This document shows positions 10,084-18,181 of a stretch of 64,000 nt of DNA, piece by piece. How positions within the stretch are numbered: the first letter of the stretch is position 1; each line of letters opens with the position of its first letter. A model generated the notes under the pieces. It worked only from the letters and a program-made list of their open reading frames with translations, had not been told where the DNA came from and ran no database searches. Source of the DNA: SSF14 sp037045585 (lineage in GTDB: Bacteria; Actinomycetota; Acidimicrobiia; Acidimicrobiales; Microtrichaceae); NCBI GenBank assembly GCA_037045585.1, contig JBAOIR010000089.1, positions 3,176 to 67,175 on the forward strand, written 5' to 3'. The position numbers and the translations under genes are program-made.

Positions 10084-11176
10084 ATGTCCCACCAACCCAC
10101 CGCCGTTGTCTATTGCGAGGGCAACTTCGGCGACATCGACGGCAAGACCGCCAACGGTCTGGTCCGCCATTCCGAGACGTACCGCATCCTCTCGGTGATC
10201 GACAGTCGTCACACCGGCAAGGACAGCGGTGCCGTGTTGGGCGACGGGCCGAATGGCATCCCCGTCGTCACCGATCTTGCCGCAGCCCTCGCCCTGACCG
10301 GGTCGGCGCCCGACATGCTCATCTACGGGATGGCTCCCGCCAGCGGCATGCTGTCGGCGGACGAACGGCTCGTGCTGCTCGGTGCGATGGAGCAGGGGAT
10401 CGGCATCGTGAACGGCCTCCACGAGTTCCTGTCCGACGATCCGGAGTTCGCGGCGGCTGCTGCCGCGTACCGGCGTGATCATGCTCGATGTGCGTCGGCC
10501 TCGCGACAAGAAGGACCTGCGGATGTTCAGCGGCCGGATCGACGGGGTCACCTGCCCCCGCATCGCCGTGCTGGGCACCGATGGCGCGATCGGCAAGCGC
10601 ACCACCGCCACGATCCTCGTGCGGGCGCTCAACGACCGGGGCATCCGTGCCGTGCTGGTCGGCACCGGTCAGACCGGCCTCATCCAGGGAGCGAAGTACG
10701 GCGTCGCACTCGACGCGATTCCGTGCCAGTTCTGCTCCGGTGAGATGGAGTCCGCTGTCGTCGACGCGTTCGAGGGCGAACACCCCGACGTCATCGTGAT
10801 CGAGGGCCAGGGCGCGCTCAGCCACCCGGCCTACCTCAGCTCGGCGTTCATCCTCCGGGGCAGCCGTCCCGACGCCGTGGTGCTGCAGCACGCGCCGGGC
10901 CGGACGATGCTCGGCGACTTCCCCGCCGTGCCGATGCCGACGCCCGAGAGCGAGATCCGCCTCATCGAGACCTTCGCCGACACGAAGGTGATCGGCCTGA
11001 CGATCAACCACGAGCACATGACCGACGCCGAGGTCACCGCCGCGATCACGATGTACGAGCTCGAGCTCGGCATCCCGGCGACCGACGCCCTCGGCCGCCC
11101 GCCCGAGCGACTGGTCGACATGGTGCTGGAGGCCTTCCCCCAGCTGAGTTCGAGGATGGCGTCCAGCGCGTCGTGA
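10084..11176 (+). CDS. DUF1611 domain protein (DgcN-like)
   Basis: About 363 residues. The N-terminal Rossmann-like half (AVVYCEGNFGDIDGKTANGL, DMLIYGMAPASGM) is followed by a P-loop-like half with GTDGAIGKRTTA near 10580, VGTGQTGLIQGAKYG and VIEGQGALSHPAY. DUF1611 includes DgcN, characterised in marine bacteria as a D-glutamate N-acetyltransferase acting with an epimerase. Substrate here is unknown. One indel near 10475 joins the halves across a typical DVRRP block. GAGGAG lies just upstream of the ATG. The stop overlaps the GTG of the downstream racemase (GTGA), so the two are probably co-translated. Confidence 0.83.
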
Positions 11177-12252
11177 CCGCGCCACGGTTGGAGGTCCGGC
11201 TCGACCAGCTCGGCCACAACGCTGCGACCCTCGTCGGGCGTCTCGCCCGGCGGGGTGTCGCCGTCACCGCGGTGACGAAGGCGACCCTCGGTTCCCCCGA
11301 GATCGCCCGTGAGCTCCTGCGGGCGGGAGTGTCGACGATCGGCGACTCACGCATCGAGAACCTCGAGCGGCTCCGGCATGCCGGTATCGACGCGCCGACG
11401 CTCTTGATCCGCTCGCCGATGATCAGCCAGGTCGATCGGGTCGTCGCCAGCGCGGACGTGAGCTGCAACACCGAGATCGACGTGATCGACCGATTGTCGC
11501 TCGCTGCCCGAGGACAACGCCGACGTCACGGCGTGATCCTGATGGTGGAGTTGGGTGACCTCCGCGAGGGCATCCTGCCACGAGACCTCGACGACGCCGT
11601 GCGGAGCACGCTCTCGTTCCCCGGCATCGTGCTGAAGGGGATCGGGACGAACCTCGCCTGCCAGAGCGGTGTGGTGCCCGACGCCGTGAACATGGCCGAA
11701 CTCTCGCGGCTGGCGGCCGGGATCGCCGAACGGTTCGGCATCACGATGGACGTCGTGTCCGGCGGCAACTCGGCGAACCTGGACTGGGCACTCGACAGCG
11801 GGTCTGACATCGGCCTCGTGAACGACCTCCGGTTGGGTGAGTCGATCCTGCTGGGCCGAGAGCCGCTCCATCGGCGGGCGCTCGACGGCCTGCACACCGA
11901 CGTGTTCACGCTCGTGGCCGAGGTGATCGAGTCCAAGGTGAAGCCGACGGTGCCCTGGGGTTCCCTCGGCGAGACGGCGTTCGGGGCGCAGCCAGCCGCG
12001 GTGGATCGAGGCGACCGCCGCCGCGTGATCGTCGCCGTTGGCCGTCAGGACGTCGATCCCGACGGGCTCGTCGCTCCCGACGGCTTCCGGATCCTCGGAG
12101 CGAGCAGCGACCACCTGGTCCTCGACGCCGGCGATCATGCCGCGCCGGTCGGTTCGGAGTTGCGTTTCGGGCTGAACTACAGCGCGCTCGTGCGGGCGAT
12201 CACCTCCTCGTTCGTCGCCACCACGATGCTCCGGACCCCCGTCCTCACCTGA
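11173..12252 (+). CDS. Alanine/ornithine racemase-family PLP enzyme (fold type III)
   Basis: 359 residues with the alanine-racemase N-terminal barrel. The PLP lysine is expected at Lys36 in AVTKATLGSPEIARELL. ISTIGDSRIENL-type segments (GVSTIGDSRIENLERL) and VSGGNSANLDWALD bind the phosphate and cofactor, and LRLGESILLGREPL is typical of the Orr/YhfX branch. The family racemises small amino acids or ornithine; the substrate is not readable. Translationally coupled to the DUF1611 gene by a 4-base overlap. This pairing resembles D-amino-acid catabolic pairs in which DUF1611 works with a dipeptide epimerase, but with an unrelated racemase fold. Confidence 0.85.
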   Translation: MTAPRLEVRLDQLGHNAATLVGRLARRGVAVTAVTKATLGSPEIARELLRAGVSTIGDSRIENLERLRHAGIDAPTLLIRSPMISQVDRVVASADVSCNTEIDVIDRLSLAARGQRRRHGVILMVELGDLREGILPRDLDDAVRSTLSFPGIVLKGIGTNLACQSGVVPDAVNMAELSRLAAGIAERFGITMDVVSGGNSANLDWALDSGSDIGLVNDLRLGESILLGREPLHRRALDGLHTDVFTLVAEVIESKVKPTVPWGSLGETAFGAQPAAVDRGDRRRVIVAVGRQDVDPDGLVAPDGFRILGASSDHLVLDAGDHAAPVGSELRFGLNYSALVRAITSSFVATTMLRTPVLT

Positions 12253-12265
12253 CCCGCGCCTGACC

Positions 12266-12329
12266 CTCACCTGTTCTGTCCTGCGGATTCGCCCCTGCAG
12301 GGGCCACTTTGCAGGACAGAAGCGGTGAG
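12266..12329. repeat. Nested stem-loop repeat element, copy 1
   Basis: Outer arms at 12266-12284 and 12311-12329 pair over 17 of 19 positions (CTCACC..TTCTGTCCTGC). Inside lies a second hairpin, GCCCCTGCAGGGGC. A second copy with about 86% identity is at 57511-57575. Both lie between co-directional genes, just after a stop codon. Likely a mobile or regulatory palindromic element (REP-like), or a conserved terminator or attenuator. There is no U-tract. Confidence 0.8.
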
Positions 12330-12350
12330 GCAAGGGCTACGGTCGGCCGG

Positions 12351-13541
12351 ATGTCGTTCGAAGTACCGGAACACGTCCGTCCCATCCGCGACGCAGTCCT
12401 GGCGTTCATGCTCGAACGGGTCGAGCCCGCCGAGCCCGTGCTGCACCAGCGCACCGAGGAGTCGCGGGCGAAGCTGAAGGAGCTCCAGGCGGAGGCGAAG
12501 GCCGAGGGCCTGTGGGCACTCGGCCATCCGAAGGAGCTGGGCGGCGGTGGCCTGCCCTTCATGGACTACGTGTACGTGAACGAGATCCAGGGCCGCAGTG
12601 AGTTCGGGCAGTTGGCGCTCGGCACGTACACGCTCCAGGACACGTTGATGCTGAACACGTACTCCGACGGATCGATCCGCGACCGCTACCTGCAGCCGTT
12701 GGCGAACGCCGACATCTCGCCGAGCTTCGCGATGACCGAGCCCGATGTCGCCAGCTCCGATCCCACCCAGCTGCAGACGACCGCGTTGCTCGACGGTGAC
12801 GAGTGGGTGATCAACGGCCGGAAATGGTTCACGACCGGTGCGGCGCAGGCGGCCTACACGACGATCATGTGCCGCACCGAGGATGAGTCGGTCAGTCCGT
12901 ACCTGGCCTTCTCGATGATCGTCGTTCCGACCGACACGCCCGGCTACCGAATCGTGCGCGACACCCCGGTGCTGGGCATCGACCACGGTCACTACGAATT
13001 GGAGTTCACCGACCTGCGGGTGCCGGTCGAGAACCTCCTCGGTCCGCGTGGTCACGGGTTCGTGATCGCCCAGGAGCGGTTGGGCCCCGGCCGGATCTTC
13101 CACTGCATGCGATGGCTCGGCCAGGCCCAACGCGCCTACGAGTTGCTGTGCAACCGACTCAACCAGCGCACGGCGTTCGGCGAGCCGCTCGCCAAGAAGC
13201 AGCTCATGCAGTCGCACGTGTTCGAGAGTTACGCCGAGATCCAGGCGGCGCGACTGCTGACGCTCCACGCCGCGCACAAGATCGACCAAGGCGAGCAGGC
13301 CCGCGTCGAGATCGGGGCGATCAAGGTCGTCGGTGCGCGCATGCTGCACAACGTGATCGACCGGGCCATTCAGGCCTACGGTGCCGCCGGCCTGACCGAC
13401 GACACCCCGCTGTCGTTCATGTACCGCACCGCCCGATTCGCTCGGATCTACGACGGGCCCGACGAGGTGCACGTGCACACGGTCGCCCGGCGCATCCTCA
13501 AGGACTACCGCGACGGCAGCGGGATCGACTGGGGGAGTTGA
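12351..13541 (+). CDS. Acyl-CoA dehydrogenase (ACAD10/11-like)
   Basis: 396 residues, FAD-dependent alpha,beta-desaturation of acyl-CoA. The N-terminal helical domain is followed by the FAD-contact block FAMTEPDVASSDPTQLQTTA, the mid beta domain (WVINGRKWFTTGA), and a C-terminal domain ending ARIYDGPDEVHVHTVARRIL. The DGPDEVH ending is the pattern of the ACAD10/11-type branch, where it replaces the usual EGTSEI. Length is normal. The substrate cannot be read. The next gene, 31 bases downstream, is a thioesterase-fold protein, so the two may form a small fatty-acid operon. Confidence 0.92.
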   Translation: MSFEVPEHVRPIRDAVLAFMLERVEPAEPVLHQRTEESRAKLKELQAEAKAEGLWALGHPKELGGGGLPFMDYVYVNEIQGRSEFGQLALGTYTLQDTLMLNTYSDGSIRDRYLQPLANADISPSFAMTEPDVASSDPTQLQTTALLDGDEWVINGRKWFTTGAAQAAYTTIMCRTEDESVSPYLAFSMIVVPTDTPGYRIVRDTPVLGIDHGHYELEFTDLRVPVENLLGPRGHGFVIAQERLGPGRIFHCMRWLGQAQRAYELLCNRLNQRTAFGEPLAKKQLMQSHVFESYAEIQAARLLTLHAAHKIDQGEQARVEIGAIKVVGARMLHNVIDRAIQAYGAAGLTDDTPLSFMYRTARFARIYDGPDEVHVHTVARRILKDYRDGSGIDWGS

Positions 13542-13572
13542 CGGGGTCGAGGCTGTGCCAGGCTGAGCGCCC

Positions 13573-14394
13573 ATGAGCCGCTTCCTGAACGACACTGCCG
13601 TCACCCGAACCGCGGACGGCCGCTACGAGGGGACGATGGACACCGGCTGGTGGATCGTCAACGGTCCCAACGGCGGCTACGTCGCGGCGCTGATCGCTCG
13701 GGCGATCGACGCCGAGGTCGCTCACGGCGCGTCCGCCGAGACGCCGAAGACGCTCCACTCATTGACCCTGCACTACCTCCACGCCCCGGCCGAGGGTGCG
13801 GTCACGATCGACGTCACGGTCGAGCGGCGAGGCCGGTCCGTGGTCACCGCGACCGCTCGCATGTCCCAGGCCGATCAGCTGCTCGTGGTCGCGGTCGCTG
13901 CGGTCGCCGGGCAGCGTGCGAATCACGAGTTCAACGAGCTGATCGCCCCGCAGGCCCCCGAGCCCGAGTCGCTCCCGGCGCCCGTGATCCCGGCCGATGC
14001 TCCGACGATCCCGATGAACGCCCGCTACGAGATGCGGCCGTGCCTGGGGTCGGCGACGTCGGAGTGGGGTTCGCAGACGGGCCCCATGCCGGCGGTGAGC
14101 GGCGGCTGGATCCGGTTCGCCGATCCGACGCCCATCGACGAGATCGCGCTGTGCGCCCTCACCGACGCCTGGTTCCCGCCGGTCTTCCACCGCATGCCCA
14201 CACAACCGATGGCGGTGCCGACGGTCGACCTGACGGTGCACATCCGACAGCTGCCTGCCGACCCGATGGACTGGGTCCTCGCCCGGTTCGCCAGCCCGCT
14301 CGCGGTCGCCGGCTACCTCATCGAGGACGGCGAGCTGTGGGACCGCCACGGCAACCTGCTGGCGGTCAGCCGCCAGCTGGCGATCCTGGTCTGA
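13573..14394 (+). CDS. Thioesterase-family protein (TesB-like double hotdog)
   Basis: 273 residues. WWIVNGPNGGYVAALIARAI at residues ~26-45 is the hallmark of the actinobacterial TesB-like acyl-CoA thioesterase family. The second hotdog repeat contains SGGWIRFADPTPIDEIALCAL and PTVDLTVHIRQ. It probably hydrolyses acyl-CoA. It follows the acyl-CoA dehydrogenase in the same direction and converges on the TetR gene with only 12 bases between stops. Confidence 0.85.
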   Translation: MSRFLNDTAVTRTADGRYEGTMDTGWWIVNGPNGGYVAALIARAIDAEVAHGASAETPKTLHSLTLHYLHAPAEGAVTIDVTVERRGRSVVTATARMSQADQLLVVAVAAVAGQRANHEFNELIAPQAPEPESLPAPVIPADAPTIPMNARYEMRPCLGSATSEWGSQTGPMPAVSGGWIRFADPTPIDEIALCALTDAWFPPVFHRMPTQPMAVPTVDLTVHIRQLPADPMDWVLARFASPLAVAGYLIEDGELWDRHGNLLAVSRQLAILV

Positions 14395-14406
14395 CCGTCG
14401 GGCGGC

Positions 14407-15003
14407 TCAGCCGGCCGCAGCGGTTTCGGCAGGCAGCACGGCGCGGTTGGCAGCGAGGAAGTGCTCGACGGCTCGGTCGGCGAACTCGTGGGTGAGCGGC
14501 ACGGTCTCGGCGAGTGCGGCCATGAGCAGCGGACCGGCGAACAGCGTGATGGTCTCGCTGACGTCGTCGACGACCTCGGGGCGCAGGTAGCCCTCGGCGA
14601 CGCCGCGCTGCAGGACCGACACCATCACCTCGAACTGCTGCTCCTTCAGATCCTGGTCGAGTTCGGCCATGGTGCCCATCTCGGCCTTGAGCAGCATGAT
14701 CGCCGGCATCAGGCGCTTCCAACTGGGGTCGCTGAGCATGTCGACGAGGGAACAGGCGAGCGTTCGGAGCGCTTGTTCGAACGGCTCGTCGTCGGCGGGC
14801 AGGTCGAGCAGGGGAGCGCAGTGGTGGAAGACGTCGTTGACCAGATCGTCCCGGGTGGCCCAGTGGCGGTACACCGTCGACTTGGCGACGCCGGACCGGG
14901 CCACGACCGCATCGACGGTCATGGCGTTGGGGCCGCCCTCCACCAGGAGGTCGGTCGCCGCCTGCATCACTGCGGCGTGGGTCCTTGCGACGCGGGCGTC
15001 CAT
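14407..15003 (-). CDS. TetR-family transcriptional repressor
   Basis: 198 residues from the chosen ATG (MDARVARTH); the frame stays open to an ATG at 15090 that would add 29 unconserved residues. The helix-turn-helix is AMTVDAVVARSGVAKSTVYRH followed by WATRDDLV, the canonical TetR N-terminal domain. The C-terminal ligand domain is unspecific. Divergent from the MFS exporter at 15158, with a 21-bp inverted repeat between them, the standard arrangement of a drug-responsive repressor controlling its pump. Confidence 0.88.
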   Translation of the reverse strand: MDARVARTHAAVMQAATDLLVEGGPNAMTVDAVVARSGVAKSTVYRHWATRDDLVNDVFHHCAPLLDLPADDEPFEQALRTLACSLVDMLSDPSWKRLMPAIMLLKAEMGTMAELDQDLKEQQFEVMVSVLQRGVAEGYLRPEVVDDVSETITLFAGPLLMAALAETVPLTHEFADRAVEHFLAANRAVLPAETAAAG

Positions 15004-15093
15004 CACGGGTGTCGATGCTACCCGGCACGTCATCTCGCCGACTGTTTGTGACGGGCGTCTCATCGAAACGGGTTGTTCGTCCGAGGTCATAAC

Positions 15094-15114
15094 AGTACGC
15101 TACCGTCTCGTACT
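15094..15114. promoter_or_regulatory. Candidate TetR operator
   Basis: Perfect inverted repeat AGTACG-N9-CGTACT centred between the divergent TetR and MFS genes. Its size and position suit a TetR-dimer site controlling both promoters. It overlaps TACTACAAAT, a possible -10 region for the exporter. Confidence 0.5.
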
Positions 15115-15157
15115 ACAAATTCCAAACCCCCTCCCCGGATCGAAACGGACCCCTCCC

Positions 15158-16762
15158 ATGCAACCTGATGTGGACCACATCCCGAACGCGAAGCAGCGTC
15201 GGCTCATCCTGATCGCCATGTGTACGGCGCTCGTGGCCGTCGTCGCCTCGGTGTCGGGCCTCAACGTCGCCCAGCAACAGCTGGCGACCGAGCTCGGCGC
15301 CTCCCAGAGCCAACTCCTCTGGGTCATCAACGGCTACACGATCGCCCTGGCGGCGCTCCTCATGCCGATCGGCGCGATCGGCGACCGGTGGGGCCGCAAG
15401 CACGTCCTCGTCGGAGGCCTCGGCCTCTTCGTCGTTTCCAACGTTGTCGCAGCTCTCTCGACGACCGTCACCCAGCTCCTCCTCTCCCGGATCGCAGCGG
15501 GTGTCGGCGCCGCGATGATCATGCCGGTCACCCTGTCGGTCATCACCTCGAGCTTCCCCGCCGAAGACCGCGACCGGGCCGTCGGTGTGTGGGCCGGCTT
15601 CGCCGGCGCCGGTGGCATCCTCGGGCTGATCACCTCGTCGATCGTCGTCGACAACTTCACCTGGCCGTGGGTGTTCGCCGCCCCGGTCCTCATGGCTGCG
15701 ATTGCCTTCGCGATGACCCTTCGCAGCGTCCCGAACTCTCGTGAGCACAACGGTGGGCGCTTCGACACCGTCGGATCGGTCCTCTCGGCGGTCGCCGTCG
15801 GTGCGTTCGTCCTCGGCATCCACGAAGGTCCCGAGCACGGCTGGACCGAGCCGCTCACGCTCGTCGGCCTCATCGTCGGCGTCGCCGCCGGCATCGGGTT
15901 CGTGGTCTGGGAGCTGCGTCAGACCCACCCGCTCCTCAACATCCGGGTCTTCCGCAACCGCATGCTCGCCTCGGGTTCGCTCAACCTCATGGTCGTGTTC
16001 GCCATCATGAGTGCGCTGTTCCTGGTGCTCGTGCAGTTCATGCAGGCTGCGCTCGGGTTCACCGCGCTCGGTTCGTCGGTCCGCCTCCTGCCGATGGCTG
16101 CGGTGCTCATGCCGCTCTCGTCGGTGGCGCCCCTCATCGCCCGTCGGGTCGGCGTGCGGGCCATGTTCGTCGGGGGCATCTCCCTGGTCGCGCTCGGGCT
16201 CGGCCTGATCGCCGGGCTCACGAGCATCAGCGGCGGCTACCTCTCGGTCCTGCCCGGCCTGATGGTCCTCGCCGTCGGTGTCGGCCTCACGATGACACCG
16301 GGCACCGCCGCCATCACAGGATCGCTGCCGGTGGAGGAGCAGGGCGTGGCCTCGGCGCTCAACGACACCGTCCGTGAGCTGGGCGGCGCCGTCGGCATCG
16401 CCCTCATCGGTTCGGTGCTCAGCGCCGGCTACCAGTCGTCGGTGTCCGACGCCGTCGTCGGTCTGCCGCCGCAGGCCGCTGAGGTCGTCAAGGAAGGTAT
16501 CGGTGGGGCCATTGCGCTCGGGAGCCAGCTCGGCCCCCAGGGCGACGCCGTCGTGGCAGCGGCCCGCAACGCCTTCGTCGACGGCCTGGCGCTGTCGATG
16601 TGGATCAGCATGGGTCTCGCCATTGCCGCCGCGGTGTTCGCCGCAGTGTGGACGCCGAGCCGTGCCGAGGAGTTCGCTGCCCGCGACGCCGCCCGTCTCG
16701 ACGACGATCTCGACCTCGAACTCGAGCTCGAGTCAGCCGCCTCCCCGCTGATCGTGACCTGA
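15158..16762 (+). CDS. DHA2-family MFS drug exporter (14 TM)
   Basis: 534 residues with 14 hydrophobic segments. Motif A appears as GAIGDRWGRKHVLVGGLGLF, and motif C-type Gly/Pro helices follow (GFAGAGGILGLITSS). An early SQLLWVINGYTIALAALLMP is typical of EmrB/QacA-type proton antiporters. The hydrophilic tail is acidic (DDDLDLELELE). Divergent from a TetR repressor. Probable multidrug or metabolite export at the inner membrane; substrate unknown. The start ATG has no strong ribosome site. Confidence 0.92.
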   Translation: MQPDVDHIPNAKQRRLILIAMCTALVAVVASVSGLNVAQQQLATELGASQSQLLWVINGYTIALAALLMPIGAIGDRWGRKHVLVGGLGLFVVSNVVAALSTTVTQLLLSRIAAGVGAAMIMPVTLSVITSSFPAEDRDRAVGVWAGFAGAGGILGLITSSIVVDNFTWPWVFAAPVLMAAIAFAMTLRSVPNSREHNGGRFDTVGSVLSAVAVGAFVLGIHEGPEHGWTEPLTLVGLIVGVAAGIGFVVWELRQTHPLLNIRVFRNRMLASGSLNLMVVFAIMSALFLVLVQFMQAALGFTALGSSVRLLPMAAVLMPLSSVAPLIARRVGVRAMFVGGISLVALGLGLIAGLTSISGGYLSVLPGLMVLAVGVGLTMTPGTAAITGSLPVEEQGVASALNDTVRELGGAVGIALIGSVLSAGYQSSVSDAVVGLPPQAAEVVKEGIGGAIALGSQLGPQGDAVVAAARNAFVDGLALSMWISMGLAIAAAVFAAVWTPSRAEEFAARDAARLDDDLDLELELESAASPLIVT

Positions 16763-16827
16763 GTCGTGACCCCGTTCTGGCGCCTCGGAGGAATCTGGTT
16801 CTGCCGTCGCAGTCGCCGATCCTGATC

Positions 16828-16879
16828 CCGAACTTCAGGCCCACCCGTGCCCATGGTCACGGGTGGGCCTGAAGTTCGG
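16828..16879. terminator. Bidirectional hairpin terminator
   Basis: Perfect 22-bp stem (arms 16828-16849 and 16858-16879, CCGAACTTCAGGCCCACCCG...) with an 8-nt loop. It sits between the convergent MFS exporter and the GH43-like gene. There is no T-tract on either side. Confidence 0.75.
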
Positions 16880-16912
16880 TCACGGTTCCGGCACGACCGC
16901 GACGGCGCGATG

Positions 16913-18019
16913 TCAGGGAAGGCGCGGCCAGGGATCGGTGAAGAACCGACGGATGTGTGTCGAACGCTTCCCGACCGGGCCGATGTCGCCGGCGGCGTAG
17001 GAGTGGAACGCCACCCGCGGCGCTCCGTCGGCGCCGACGAAGAACTCGAGACCGCCGGGCCCGGAGCGTCCGTTCGTCGACGACAGCCAGGGCCCGGTTG
17101 GGCGGTCGGTGCACGGCCCAGCGGGCGAGGCGCAGCGGGCGATGCCGGTGAGGTAATCGCCGGTGTCCCAGTGGCCCGCCGAGTAGGCGAGCAGGTACGT
17201 CGATCCGTCGAAGAACATCGCCGGGTTCTCGATGAACCAGTCCTGCCAGGGCTGTTCCCGTTTGAGGATCGCGACCGCCGGACCGGATGGGTCGGCCGCT
17301 CCGTTGAGCGGAATGGACCAGATGTTGACGTTCGATCCGCCCATGGCGACGAGGAGCGTCGCCGCTCCGCCGGGGCCGATGAACACGGACGGATCGAGCG
17401 CTCCGCCCCCGTTGGTGCCACAGGTGACGGGGGCAGGATCTGGCAAGTACGGCCCGGCCGGGCTCGTCGCGAGGGCCCGGCCGACGCACTGGTCGCTCTT
17501 GGAGTCCGGAACGCCCGAGCGGTGCGCCGCGAAGAACATGACGTATCGGCCGCCGATCTTCGCGACGCTCGGCGCCCAGATCTCCGCCGAGCGCGCCCAG
17601 GGCGGTGTGCCGGGCATCGCCTCGGTCGTGCGGTACATGGCGAGGGGAGCGTCGATGTCGGCCATCGTCGCCACGGGCACGTGCTGGTAGGTCGACGTCG
17701 AGAACACGTAGCTCACGCCGTTCTCGACGAACACCGACGGGTCGGCGGTGTTGGGGAGATTCGCCGGGCCGAGATCGAGCGGTCGCACCACGTCGCCCAC
17801 GGGCGGCCTCTTTGCCGCCTCCGACAGAGCGACCAGCGCGTCGATCGCCTGTTGGCGGGTCATCACGATCTTCCAGCGGCCGCCCACGCAGCGCATGACG
17901 TGGGTGCCGTTCTCGCCCCAGTCGGTGCTGTTGCAGCGGGCACCGGGCTTGGCCCTGATGCAGCCGGCCGTTGCCAGGAGCAGGATCGCGAGCAGCAGGG
18001 CGGTGGATCGGCGTGGCAT
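16913..18019 (-). CDS. GH43-like five-bladed beta-propeller lipoprotein
   Basis: 368 residues. The signal peptide with lipobox LLATAGC places it on the outer face of the membrane. The propeller shows family-typical blades: NTADPSVFVENGVSYVFSTS with a conserved Asp, SAEIWAPSVAKIGGRYVMFF with a WAPxV motif, and GGALDPSVFIGP. GH43/GH62-type enzymes cleave arabino- or xylo-oligosaccharides, but many such lipoproteins are uncharacterised. Start chosen at MPRRSTALLL, because the signal peptide begins there although the frame is open 20 codons further up. Probably its own transcription unit. Confidence 0.82.
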   Translation of the reverse strand: MPRRSTALLLAILLLATAGCIRAKPGARCNSTDWGENGTHVMRCVGGRWKIVMTRQQAIDALVALSEAAKRPPVGDVVRPLDLGPANLPNTADPSVFVENGVSYVFSTSTYQHVPVATMADIDAPLAMYRTTEAMPGTPPWARSAEIWAPSVAKIGGRYVMFFAAHRSGVPDSKSDQCVGRALATSPAGPYLPDPAPVTCGTNGGGALDPSVFIGPGGAATLLVAMGGSNVNIWSIPLNGAADPSGPAVAILKREQPWQDWFIENPAMFFDGSTYLLAYSAGHWDTGDYLTGIARCASPAGPCTDRPTGPWLSSTNGRSGPGGLEFFVGADGAPRVAFHSYAAGDIGPVGKRSTHIRRFFTDPWPRLP

Positions 18020-18181
18020 CCGGTCACCGTAACGGCCACGAACCTGACCCCGCTGAATACTCGTCGTTTCCGAACTCATCTCCCCGAACGGGTGTCATCG
18101 CGGGGCGGTGGTGTTGTCACGGGGGAATCCAGATGGTTGAGCCGAAGCGGAACCAGATCGGTTACGCTCCTCGGACCGCCT

